DNA of 61,122 nt from Chloroflexota bacterium (GTDB lineage Bacteria > Chloroflexota > Dehalococcoidia > DSTF01 > JACRBR01), in assembly GCA_028872875.1 (NCBI GenBank), contig JAGWOC010000011.1:1-61122 (forward strand), written 5' to 3'. Position numbers and translations under genes: made by a program. The stretch's first letter is position 1. The number at the start of each line of letters is the position of its first letter. Below, piece after piece: positions 39,324 to 46,883 of this stretch. The notes beneath the pieces were generated by a model. It saw nothing but the letters and a program-made list of their open reading frames with translations, was not told the DNA's origin and searched no databases.

Positions 39324-40826
39324 CTACAGCTCTTCGGCGACCGCGGACCGCGCGCCGCCACGGCGCGTGGCGGGTTTTGGCGGCGCGTCGCCGGGTGCGG
39401 GCTGTCCCGGCAGCACCAGGGTGAAGAGTACGTGGTGGTCGCCGTCGTTGCGGGCGGTGACCTCGCCGCGGTTGAGCTCGACGAGCTGGCGGCCGATCGC
39501 GAGCCCCAGGCCGCTGCCTGCGGCGGTGCGCCGGGCCCGGTCGCCACGGAAGAAGCGGTCGAAGAGCCGCGGCAGGTCCTCGGCTGCGATGGGTGTGCCC
39601 GAGTTGCGCACCGTGCAGAAGACGCGTGGCGCGGGCGCCTTCTCCCGCCATCCCCGCACCTCGATCGTGCCGCCTGGGGGAGCGAACTTCGTGGCGTTGT
39701 CCAGGATGTTCGTGAAGGCGCGTTCGAGCTTGTCCGGGTCAACGCCACCGAGCACGGCGTCGGGTGCGACATCGACCGACACAGCGATCTGTTTCGCCCG
39801 CGCCGAGGGTTCGATGCGGCGCACGCAGCGCGTCACGATGGCATCGAGCGGCACGTCCTCTTCGCGCGTGAGCACCTGTCCGGCGTCGATCTCGCCGAGG
39901 TACAGCAGGTCCGCGAGGAGCGTGTTGACGTGCTCCGCCTCCTCGCGGATCACGGTGCCGATGCGCGCGGCGTCGTCCGGCTCCGCCGTGCCGTCGGTGA
40001 GCGCCTGCGCGTACCCCGTGATCGACGTCATCGGCGTCTTCAGGTCGTGGGAGACGTTCGCCAGCAGGCGGCGCATCTGCGTGTCGCGCTGGCCGACGCG
40101 CTCGGCCATGACCGAGAACGAGCGGGCGAGGCGGCCCACCTCGTCGTCGCGCGCGACCTCAACGCGCTGGTCGAAGTCGCCGGCGGCCATCGCCTCAGAG
40201 GCCATATTGAGCTTCCTCAGCGGCTGCACGATCTGGCGGGCGAAGAGGAAGGCGGCGAGCGACGCGATCGCGATGGCGATGAGCGCGGCGAGCGCGAGGC
40301 CGGGCAGCAAGCCGAGCCAGGCGCTGGCGAGCGTGGCCGTGTTGACGACGAGGACGATGCGGAACGGCAGGCGGCTATCGCCGCTGAGAAAAGTATTGGC
40401 AGTGATCAGCGTCATGTTGTGACCGACGCCGGGGTCGCTGGACTGCCAGGCGACGTAGCCGCGAGGCGAACCGACCGGCTGGACGGGCAGGGCGATGCTC
40501 CTCCCCTGCGCCTCATTGCTCGTGTCGTGCAGGACGATGTTGCTCGTGGAGAGCAGCAGGATGCGGACGTCCTGCTGCCGCGACAGGCCATCGAGCGTGG
40601 CGTAGAAGCCGGTGAGGTCCGTGCGGACGGCGGCGACGACCGCCTGCTGGTAGATCGCCGGCGAGGCGGCGACCACGCGGTTGAGCGCCTGGTCGCGCCG
40701 CTCCTCGCGCGTGCGCGTCACGAAGACGGCGCCGGCGAGGAAGATCGCGAGCACGATGACGGCCGTCATCGCCAGCACGAGCTTCGTCTGGATGCTGAAG
40801 ACGAACGAGCGCAGCCGCGCGTTCAC
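39324..40826 (-). CDS. Sensor histidine kinase (HAMP, HisKA, HATPase)
   Basis: The 500-residue product has a membrane helix at about 14-35, an extracytoplasmic sensor of about 130 residues and a second helix (about 170-195). It then has a HAMP domain, a HisKA domain with the phospho-acceptor in NVSHDLKTPMTS, and an HATPase domain with the N box (DNATKFAP) and G box (AGSGLGLAIGRQL). It begins with GTG in a GTGA overlap with the response regulator, making a cognate pair. The signal is unknown. The neighbouring secreted repeat protein, upstream in the same orientation, could be a partner or target. Confidence 0.93.
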   Translation of the reverse strand: MNARLRSFVFSIQTKLVLAMTAVIVLAIFLAGAVFVTRTREERRDQALNRVVAASPAIYQQAVVAAVRTDLTGFYATLDGLSRQQDVRILLLSTSNIVLHDTSNEAQGRSIALPVQPVGSPRGYVAWQSSDPGVGHNMTLITANTFLSGDSRLPFRIVLVVNTATLASAWLGLLPGLALAALIAIAIASLAAFLFARQIVQPLRKLNMASEAMAAGDFDQRVEVARDDEVGRLARSFSVMAERVGQRDTQMRRLLANVSHDLKTPMTSITGYAQALTDGTAEPDDAARIGTVIREEAEHVNTLLADLLYLGEIDAGQVLTREEDVPLDAIVTRCVRRIEPSARAKQIAVSVDVAPDAVLGGVDPDKLERAFTNILDNATKFAPPGGTIEVRGWREKAPAPRVFCTVRNSGTPIAAEDLPRLFDRFFRGDRARRTAAGSGLGLAIGRQLVELNRGEVTARNDGDHHVLFTLVLPGQPAPGDAPPKPATRRGGARSAVAEEL

Positions 40827-41521
40827 GCCGGGACGGCCTCCACGAGGCGGTAGCCGCTGCCCCAGACCGTCTCAATCCGGACGCCCGCACCATCGAGCTT
40901 GCTGCGCAGGCGGACGACGTGCACATCGACCGTCCGCATGCTGTAGAACGACGTGCCCCAGACGAGATCGAGCAGCTTCTCGCGGTCCAGCGTCACGTTT
41001 GCGAAGCGGGCGAAGGTCGCGAGCAGGTCGAACTCCTTGGGCGTCAGCGCCAGCGGGGCGTCCTTGACGGTGGCGACGCGGTTCGGGACGTCCATGCGCA
41101 GTTCGCCGATCGCGATGCGCTCGCCGGCCGGCTCCGCGAGCGAGCGGCTACGGCGGAGGACGGACTGGACCCGCGCCACGAGCTCGGCGGGGTTGAACGG
41201 CTTCGTAACGTAGTCATCGCCCCCGAACTGGAGGCCGGCGACCTTATCGATGTCCGACGAGCGGGCGGAGAGAAAGATCACCGGCAGGTCGCTGCGCCGG
41301 CGCAGGCTGCGGACGATCTGGAGGCCGTCCGGGCCGGGCATCATGATGTCGAGCACGGCCAGGTCGAACTCGTAGGAGCGGAGCAGCCGCTGCGTCTCCT
41401 CGCCATCGCGCGCGGTCACCACCTCGTAGCCGGCCTTCTTCAGGTACATGCGGACGAGGTCGACGATGTGGGCATCGTCGTCGGCCACCAGGATGCGGGC
41501 GGGGTCGTGCTGTTCGTTCAT
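40823..41521 (-). CDS. OmpR/PhoB-family response regulator
   Basis: The 232-residue product has a receiver domain with the acidic pocket DDD (14-16), phospho-acceptor D58 in AVLDIMMPG and the conserved lysine in VTKPF. A winged-helix DNA-binding domain (LTPKEFDLLATFA; VDVHVVRLRSKL; GYRLV) follows. It is the first gene of the pair and overlaps the kinase by 4 bp. A -10 box and a GGAG lie just upstream. Confidence 0.95.
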   Translation of the reverse strand: MNEQHDPARILVADDDAHIVDLVRMYLKKAGYEVVTARDGEETQRLLRSYEFDLAVLDIMMPGPDGLQIVRSLRRRSDLPVIFLSARSSDIDKVAGLQFGGDDYVTKPFNPAELVARVQSVLRRSRSLAEPAGERIAIGELRMDVPNRVATVKDAPLALTPKEFDLLATFARFANVTLDREKLLDLVWGTSFYSMRTVDVHVVRLRSKLDGAGVRIETVWGSGYRLVEAVPA

Positions 41522-41536
41522 CTCTGTTACGGCTCC

Positions 41537-41542
41537 AGTGTA
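41537..41542 (-). promoter_or_regulatory. -10 box TACACT of the two-component operon
   Basis: TACACT on the minus strand sits 15 bp before the response-regulator ATG and 3 bp after the terminator U-tract of the upstream gene, so terminator and promoter are packed together. Confidence 0.45.
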
Positions 41543-41544
41543 GA

Positions 41545-41574
41545 GAAAACGGCAGGCCGCGCGCGGCCTGCCGT
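41545..41574 (-). terminator. Intrinsic terminator after the secreted repeat protein
   Basis: On the minus strand ACGGCAGGCCGC and GCGGCCTGCCGT form a 12-bp perfect stem around a 2-nt core, followed directly by TTTTCTC. It is a canonical rho-independent terminator and lies 19 bp past the gene's stop codon. Confidence 0.85.
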
Positions 41575-41592
41575 CAACTCGGCTCGCGGCGT

Positions 41593-42696
41593 CTAGCTCG
41601 ACTCGAGCACGCTCATCGCCGACCCGGCGGGAGCCGGAATGTCATAGCGCGCCCCGGTCCCGGGCGTTGCCGGTGTCCCCGGCGTCTCCGGCGTCTCCGG
41701 CTGCTCTGGCCCCTCCCGGCCGAAGAACGGCATGCCGGGCATCATCCCGCGGCCACCGGGGCCCCAGAGCGGCAGCTTGCCGTCGATCAGCGCGTCCAGG
41801 TTGGACGACAGCAGCGAGAGCATGCTGGTCTCCTGCTGCTGCGTCAGCTTCCCAGCCTTGACCGCCTGATCGAGCTGGGTCTTGGCCTCGCTGGTGATGA
41901 AGTTCTTCAGGTCCGTCCGGCTCTTGCCGTGCGCCTGGGCGACAGTGGCCAGCGTGGCGTTGCTCGCCTGAAGCTCCGTCCGCAACTGGCTCGTGCTGAT
42001 GCCCAGGAAGCTCGCCAGCTTGCCCATCTCCACGCCGGGGATCCCCGGGCCGAAGGCCCCGGGGCCCGAGAGGGGCAGCTTGCCGTCGATTATGGCGTCC
42101 ACGTTGGACGACAGCAGCGAGAGCATGCTGGTCTCCTGCTGCTGCGTCAGCTTCCCGTCCTTGACCGCCTCGTCGAGGCGCGTCTTGGCCTCGCTGGTGA
42201 TGAAGTTCTTGAGGTCCGTCCGGCTCTTGCCGTGCGCCTGGGCGACAGTGGCCAGCGTGGCGTTGCTCGCCTGAAGCTCCGTCCGCAACTGGCTCGCGCT
42301 GATGCCCAGGAAGCTCGCCAGCTTGCCCATCTCCGGGCCAAGGGGCCCCATGCCGAAACCCTTCGGTCCGTGCATGCCGGGGCCGAACCCGTGGTCAAAG
42401 AAGGGGCCGCCGAGCCCCGGGCCCCTGCCCTGGGCGATAGCCTGTTTCAGTTGGTCGGCCTGCTGCTGCGTCAGCTTGCCGCTCTTCACCATCGCATCGA
42501 TCTGGTCGTTCGCCGCGCTGTTGATGGCGCTCTGCAGCTTCGGCGTGGTAATGCCGAGCTTCTGCGCCACACGGTCGAGGAACGAGGTCGCCGTACCTGC
42601 GCCGGGCGTCGGCGTCTGCGCCATCACCACCCCTGCCCCGACGACCACCACAAGGGCCGCACCGCCGACCGCCGCGAGCCACCACCTTCGCTTCAC
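41593..42696 (-). CDS. Secreted repeat protein with a duplicated ~88-residue module
   Basis: The 367-residue product starts with a signal-like segment (KRRWWLAAVGGAALVVVVGAGVVMA). A first helical unit follows, then two near-identical modules of about 88 residues: MGKLASFLGISxSQLRTELQASNATLATVAQAHGKSRTDLKNFI, ending LTQQQETSMLSLLSSN. Gly/Pro-rich linkers separate them and the C-terminus is Pro/Thr-rich (TPETPGTPATPGT), probably exposed. Helical LTQQQ segments resemble small bacterial periplasmic helical proteins, but I cannot name a family. GTG 42696 follows GGAGG by 5 nt. It ends in a strong terminator before the two-component operon. Confidence 0.75.
   Translation of the reverse strand: MKRRWWLAAVGGAALVVVVGAGVVMAQTPTPGAGTATSFLDRVAQKLGITTPKLQSAINSAANDQIDAMVKSGKLTQQQADQLKQAIAQGRGPGLGGPFFDHGFGPGMHGPKGFGMGPLGPEMGKLASFLGISASQLRTELQASNATLATVAQAHGKSRTDLKNFITSEAKTRLDEAVKDGKLTQQQETSMLSLLSSNVDAIIDGKLPLSGPGAFGPGIPGVEMGKLASFLGISTSQLRTELQASNATLATVAQAHGKSRTDLKNFITSEAKTQLDQAVKAGKLTQQQETSMLSLLSSNLDALIDGKLPLWGPGGRGMMPGMPFFGREGPEQPETPETPGTPATPGTGARYDIPAPAGSAMSVLESS
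41771..42338. repeat. Internal direct repeat, period 303 bp
   Basis: The segments 41771-42035 and 42074-42338 (about 265 bp each) are nearly identical and offset by 303 bp (101 codons), inside the secreted repeat protein gene. Similarity extends to synonymous sites, indicating a recent in-frame duplication. Confidence 0.85.
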
Positions 42697-42894
42697 AAGG
42701 ACCTCCAGTCGCAACCATCGCCTGCGCTACCGCGTGCATGGTAACCGCCGGCGGCCCGTGAGAGTGTTTCGAAGCGATTAGGCGTCGCGCGGCCCCATAC
42801 GGCGCCCGCCGGCAACTTTCTCAGAAATCCGTGGCCGGGGCCAACAGATCGGCCGAGGCCCGACCGATGAGTACTGTGGACAACCGAATACCAG

Positions 42895-43006
42895 CTCCGA
42901 CAAAGGCAAACCCGCCGAAAGGCGGCGACGCAAAGCTACGGGCCTACCTCCCCCTTTGGGGACACGGTCGCCGGGCCACCGAAGGCGGGACGTCATTGGG
43001 TCGGAG
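42895..43006 (+). ncRNA. Cyclic-di-GMP-I (GEMM-I) riboswitch aptamer
   Basis: The segment 42901-42980 carries the GEMM-I hallmarks in order: AAAGGCAAACC, a P1b stem CGCC/GGCG capped by a GAAA tetraloop, GACGCAAAGC, CGGGCCTACC (tetraloop-receptor side), a third stem (CCCC/GGGG loop) and GCCGGGCCACC. CTCCGAC (42895-42901) pairs perfectly with GTCGGAG (43000-43006), closing the element. The element is upstream of a small ORF and the SRPBCC/AIRS/AAA+/VWA cluster on the same strand. An intrinsic terminator follows within 5 nt. Confidence 0.88.
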
Positions 43007-43010
43007 TCTG

Positions 43011-43043
43011 CAGCCCTCATCCGCTGCGGATGCAGGGCTTTTT
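43011..43043 (+). terminator. Intrinsic terminator of the riboswitch expression platform
   Basis: AGCCCT-CATCCGC (43012-43024) pairs with GCGGATG-C-AGGGCT (43026-43039) and runs straight into TTTTT (43039-43043), a canonical rho-independent terminator. It lies right after the aptamer and ahead of the ORF at 43088, so the riboswitch probably acts by attenuation. Confidence 0.88.
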
Positions 43044-43087
43044 CGTGCCCCCGGCTCGATGGCGCGAGGATCGAAGACGAGGGGACC

Positions 43088-43384
43088 ATGAAGGCAGCAA
43101 CAGGCACAGCGGACACGGCTCGACCCTCGCCGCCCGCCGCCCTCCGGCCCTCGCGGTGGTCCTACCTGATCAGCGCTCTGACGGACGGAGTCGGCCGAGG
43201 TCACGTTACCCCAACCCCAACCCCTGACCCTGACCCCTGTGGCCCCGGCTCACGCCTTGCGTGTGGACTGCGTCTGAGCGAATTGGCGTCGTGCAGGACC
43301 TCCGCGCGGACTCGTTCCGCCGGAGGTGCGACGCCGCCGGGCCGAGCCCTGGGCCTGCAAGCCGCGTTCCCTCCTCCCAGGTAA
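43088..43384 (+). pseudogene. Small riboswitch-linked ORF, possibly a broken gene
   Basis: An ATG with GAGGGG 4 nt upstream opens a 98-codon frame directly after the riboswitch terminator. The first ~37 residues (KAATGTADTARPSPPAALRPSRWSYLISALTDGVGR) could be a genuine N-terminus. From about 43200 the frame runs through a C-rich low-complexity tract (TPTPTPDPDP) and then arginine-rich sequence typical of out-of-frame GC-rich DNA. It may be the truncated start of the original riboswitch target, a short leader ORF, or chance. No family recognised. Confidence 0.4.
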
Positions 43385-43523
43385 CGCGATTCGCCCTCGG
43401 GCGAACCCAGGCTCGGCCCGGTCCCCTGCACCCGTGCCCCTTCCCATACAGCTTCGGCCCGGCCGCACGCGATCCGCAGCAAGCGCGCCGGGGCGGCCTC
43501 GCACGGTGTATGCTAGCCGGCAC
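43208..43523. other. Low-complexity tract and gene-poor gap
   Basis: CCCCAACCCC and CCCTGACCC type repeats fill 43208-43240, followed by about 280 bp in which I recognise no gene. Stop-free frames here are chance. A TATGCT -10 candidate at 43509-43514 lies nine bases before the SRPBCC start, so the cluster may have its own near-leaderless promoter besides riboswitch read-through. Confidence 0.5.
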
Positions 43524-43994
43524 ATGGCCGCGTATTACACCGCCCAGGCGTACGATGCGCCCGCGCACCTGATCTGGCCGATCCTGACGGATTTCGCATC
43601 CTGGCCGCACTGGTTTCCGCGCGTCTCGGCCGTGGAGTTCGACGGTGGCGCGCGGCCGGCCGCAGGCAGCGAGCTGCTCGCGCTTGGTGCTGAGCCGCAC
43701 ATCTGGACCCGCTGGCGCATCGGCGAGTGGCGGGAGCCGTCGCGCCTGCTCTGCGAGCACGTCGAGTCGAGCGCGCCGATGGCCGGGCACGTGCAGGCGG
43801 CGTATCTACAGTTCGAGCTCATCGACGACCCGGAGGGCTGCACGCTGGAAGTCGAGCTCGGCGCTGACGGCTACGGGCTGGTGGGCGACTTCTTCGTCGG
43901 CTTCACGCTCGGCTCGGAGGTGCGCCGGATACTGCCGCAGCTCGTCGATGCGTTCAGCGACTACGTCGTGCGGCGCACGGCGGCGGGCGCATGA
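43524..43994 (+). CDS. SRPBCC-family (START/Bet v1-like) protein
   Basis: The 156-residue product is a single SRPBCC domain: AYDAPAHLIWPILTDFASWPHWFPRVSAVEF at the N-terminus, the usual beta-sheet core, and a long C-terminal helix (ILPQLVDAFSDYV). These folds bind hydrophobic ligands or assist cofactor chemistry; CoxG in CO dehydrogenase clusters is one example. ATG 43524 matches the family start, and the longer frame upstream is low-complexity. Its stop overlaps the next gene's ATG (ATGA), linking it to the AIR-synthase-like gene. Confidence 0.75.
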   Translation: MAAYYTAQAYDAPAHLIWPILTDFASWPHWFPRVSAVEFDGGARPAAGSELLALGAEPHIWTRWRIGEWREPSRLLCEHVESSAPMAGHVQAAYLQFELIDDPEGCTLEVELGADGYGLVGDFFVGFTLGSEVRRILPQLVDAFSDYVVRRTAAGA

Positions 43995-45046
43995 CGCTCC
44001 GCGCCGGCAAGCTGCCCGCAGATGTGCTCGCCGGCCTCCTCGCACGGCTCCCGCGGCGCGACCCGCGCGTGCTCGTTGGCCCCGGAGTCGGCCGCGACGC
44101 CGCCGTGCTCGACCTGGGCGACCGGCTGCTCGTCGCGAAGAGTGACCCCGTCACCTTCGCGGCCGACGACATCGGCTGGTACGCCGTGCACGTCAACGCG
44201 AATGACGTCGCCTGCATGGGCGCACGGCCGGCGTGGTTCCTTGCGACGGCGCTCCTGCCAGCGGGCGCGCCGGAAACACTGCCGGGCGTGATCTTCGACC
44301 AGCTCGTTGCCGCCTGCGACGCGCTGGGCGTGGAGCTGATCGGCGGGCACACGGAGGTGACGCACGTCGACCACGCGATCGTCGCCGGCACGATGATCGG
44401 CGAGGCATCGCCTGACGAACTGATCCGCGGGGAGCATATCCGGCCGGGAGACCGCGTGCTCCTGACGAAGGGCATCGCGATCGAGGGCACGGCGCTGCTG
44501 GCGCGCGAGTCGGCCGCTCTGCTCCGCGAGCGCGGCGTGCCGGAAGCCGTGATCGCACGCGCGCGGGGGATGCTCTTCGATCCGGGGATCAGCGTCGTCC
44601 GAGACGCGCAGACGATCGCTGCGGCGGCGCGGCCGCGGCTCCTGCACGACCCGACGGAGGGCGGCGTCGCGACCGCGCTCGAGGAGATGGCACAGGCGGC
44701 GGGCGCCACGCTCGTGGTCGACCCGGCGGCGATCCCACTGCTACCCGAGACGCGTATCATCTGCGCGGCCCTCGCCCTCGACCCGCTGGGCCTGCTGGCG
44801 TCGGGGGCGCTGCTCGCCATCGTGGCCCCAGGCGACTTCGAGCGGATCGCGGCCGGGCTGGCAGATGTTACGATCACGTGCCAGGCGATCGGGCAGGTCG
44901 AACGCGGGCGGCCGCGGGTTATACTGGACGGCGTGGAGCCAGCGACGCCGCTGGCGTCGTTCTCCCGCGACGAGCTCGCACGGTTCTACGAGACGCAGCC
45001 GGACGATACTGGAGACAGAGCGACAACAGCGGAAGGACCGCGATAG
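43991..45046 (+). CDS. AIR synthase-superfamily protein, HypE-like
   Basis: The 351-residue protein has the PurM/HypE fold. The N-terminal ATP-binding half contains VGPGVGRDAAVLDLGDRLLVAKSDPVTFAADDIGWYAVHVNANDVACMGARP, ending in a typical GGHTEVTHVD. The C-terminal AIRS_C half contains LHDPTEGGVATALEEMAQAAG and ALALDPLGLLASGALL. Family members phosphorylate or dehydrate substrates (PurM, ThiL, SelD, HypE). The HypE terminal cysteine (PxxC) is absent: the C-terminus ends TTAEGPR. No other hyp genes are nearby, so a hydrogenase role is unlikely. The next gene begins immediately after its stop. Confidence 0.72.
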   Translation: MTLRAGKLPADVLAGLLARLPRRDPRVLVGPGVGRDAAVLDLGDRLLVAKSDPVTFAADDIGWYAVHVNANDVACMGARPAWFLATALLPAGAPETLPGVIFDQLVAACDALGVELIGGHTEVTHVDHAIVAGTMIGEASPDELIRGEHIRPGDRVLLTKGIAIEGTALLARESAALLRERGVPEAVIARARGMLFDPGISVVRDAQTIAAAARPRLLHDPTEGGVATALEEMAQAAGATLVVDPAAIPLLPETRIICAALALDPLGLLASGALLAIVAPGDFERIAAGLADVTITCQAIGQVERGRPRVILDGVEPATPLASFSRDELARFYETQPDDTGDRATTAEGPR

Positions 45047-46450
45047 ATGACGTCGGAATCCAGACCACGGACACTCGGTGCGCTGAAGCAGTCGGGCTAC
45101 AGGGTGCAGCCGGTCAAGGAAGAGTTGCGCCGGAACCTGATCGTGCGCCTGCGCGCCCGCCGGCCGCTCTTCGACGGCATTTTCGGGTACGAAGATTCGG
45201 TCGTGCCGCAGCTTGAGAACGCCATCCTCTCCGGGCAGGACATCATCTTCCTGGGCGAGCGCGGACAGGCGAAGTCCCGCATGATCCGCAGCCTCACCGG
45301 ACTGCTCGACGAGGCGATCCCGATCATCGCCGGCAGCGAGCTGAACGAGAACCCCTTCGAGCCGATCACGCACGCCAGCCGCATGCGGCTCGAGCAGGAA
45401 GGCGACAACCTGGAGATCGAGTGGATCGGCCCCGACCGCCGCTACGGCGAGAAGCTCGCGACGCCCGACATCACGATCGCCGACCTGATCGGCGAGGTGG
45501 ACCCGATCAAGGTCGCCGAGGGCCGCTACCTCTCTGACGAATTGACGATCCACTACGGGCTCATCGCCCGCACGAACCGCGGCATCTTCTGCATCAACGA
45601 GCTGCCGGATCTCGCCGAGCGCATCCAGGTCGGGCTGCTGAACATCATGGAAGAGCGCGACGTGCAGATCCGCGGCTACCGCATCCGCATGCCGCTCGAC
45701 GTGCTCGTCGTCGCGTCGGCCAACCCGGAGGACTACACGAACCGCGGGCGCATCATCACACCGCTGAAGGACCGCTACGGCGCGCAGATCCGCACGCACT
45801 ACCCTCGCAATGTCGAGCATGAGATCGGCATCATGGAGCAGGAGCGCTCGACGTTCGAGGACACGGACTACGAGGTGAGCGTCCCGCCGTACATGAAGGA
45901 GATCGTCGCCGAGATCACGCGGCTTGCCCGCCGCAGCCCGGACGTCAACCAGCGCTCTGGCGTGTCGGTGCGCGCGTCGATCGCCGACTACGAGAGCCTG
46001 CTTGCGAACGCGCTCCGGCGTGCGATCCGCCTCGGTGAGCGGGATGTCGTGCCCAGGATCAGTGACCTGCCGTATGTCATCCCGACGATCAGCGGCAAGG
46101 TCGAGTTCGAGACGGTCGAGGACGGCAAGGAAGAACAGATCATCGAGAAGCTGATCCAGGGCGCCGTCGTGGCAGTGTTCAATCGCTACTTCAACGTCGT
46201 CGACCTCGAGGACGTCGTCACGCGCTTCAAGGCCGGCCTCAACGCCGAGGTCAGCGACACGATGCCGTCGGAGAGCTACGTGCAACTGATGGAGTCGATC
46301 GAGGGCTTCGGCCGCTCGGTGGCGAAGCTCGACCCCGGCGAGAACCCGGCGCGCGTCGCGAGCGCGGTCGAGTTCATTCTCGAGGGGCTGCACCTCAACA
46401 AGCGCCTCAACAAGGACCGCATCGGCGCGAAGGCGCAGTACCGGGGGTAG
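45047..46450 (+). CDS. MoxR/ChlI-type AAA+ ATPase
   Basis: The 467-residue ATPase has Walker A GERGQAKS (residues 70-77). It also has a ChlI-like insertion (GPDRRYGEKLATPDITIADLIGEVDP), a Walker B region RGIFCINELPDLAERIQVGLLNIMEERDVQIRG, sensor I ASANPEDYTNRGRIITPLKDRYGAQI and a sensor-2 helical domain. In Mg-chelatase, CbbQO, NorQD and CoxDE systems such ATPases pair with a VWA protein to remodel or load metal into a target. The matching VWA gene lies 434 bp downstream. ATG 45047 begins directly after the AIRS stop. Confidence 0.85.
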   Translation: MTSESRPRTLGALKQSGYRVQPVKEELRRNLIVRLRARRPLFDGIFGYEDSVVPQLENAILSGQDIIFLGERGQAKSRMIRSLTGLLDEAIPIIAGSELNENPFEPITHASRMRLEQEGDNLEIEWIGPDRRYGEKLATPDITIADLIGEVDPIKVAEGRYLSDELTIHYGLIARTNRGIFCINELPDLAERIQVGLLNIMEERDVQIRGYRIRMPLDVLVVASANPEDYTNRGRIITPLKDRYGAQIRTHYPRNVEHEIGIMEQERSTFEDTDYEVSVPPYMKEIVAEITRLARRSPDVNQRSGVSVRASIADYESLLANALRRAIRLGERDVVPRISDLPYVIPTISGKVEFETVEDGKEEQIIEKLIQGAVVAVFNRYFNVVDLEDVVTRFKAGLNAEVSDTMPSESYVQLMESIEGFGRSVAKLDPGENPARVASAVEFILEGLHLNKRLNKDRIGAKAQYRG

Positions 46451-46514
46451 GACGCCGTGGGTCCGATGGATACGTACTACTCCCAAACGAAAGCCGGAGA
46501 TCATCAGCGGACCA

Positions 46515-46781
46515 GTGCAGGGGCGTGGCCGCGCGTGGGTCCGGGGTGCATACACGCCGCCGGATGTCCCGAGTCCGCTCAACGTGCGAGTCGGTAACGT
46601 GGGCACCAGGGCCTGGATGGTCATCGAATGGCTGCAACTCGCGGACAACGATGAAACGAAGGCCCTTGAGGGTTCCGGCCACATCATCGAGCGGAAAGAC
46701 GACGAGGCAGCGCGGTGGGTCTATCAGCAGTACGCGGACGAGATCGATCACCGCATCGCACAAGAGCTAGCGCCTGTGTGA
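46515..46781 (+). pseudogene. Antitoxin-like small protein, possibly broken
   Basis: An 88-codon frame whose middle (RVGNVGTRAWMVIEWLQLADNDE) resembles the GTR...V...L region of small antitoxin-like proteins such as DUF433. The frame stays open upstream of 46515 (KPEIISGP...) without a start codon, suggesting a lost N-terminus. Four bases after its stop comes a start codon for a truncated toxin-like peptide. Together they look like a decayed toxin-antitoxin pair inserted between the AAA+ and VWA genes. The family match is my visual judgement only. Confidence 0.4.
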
Positions 46782-46785
46782 CTTT

Positions 46786-46857
46786 ATGGCACGGCTCGAT
46801 CTCGACGAGGACCTCGGCGGCTTCGCCGGCGAACTGACAGGGAATGGCGCGGGGTAG
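46786..46857 (+). pseudogene. Truncated PIN-like toxin remnant (23 codons)
   Basis: The peptide MARLDLDEDLGGFAGELTGNGAG then stop resembles the first 22 residues of DUF5615-type PIN-like toxins, which typically begin MxxLLxDEDlp...LRxxGHDV. The stop codon falls where such proteins continue. Its ATG sits 4 bp after the preceding small frame, as in functional pairs. Confidence 0.35.
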
Positions 46858-46883
46858 AGCCGCGCCCGGAAGGGGACTAGCTC

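Noticed and set aside
43991-45046. Calling the AIR-synthase-like gene hypE
   Set aside because: The HypE C-terminal cysteine motif is missing and no other hyp or hydrogenase genes are in the window.
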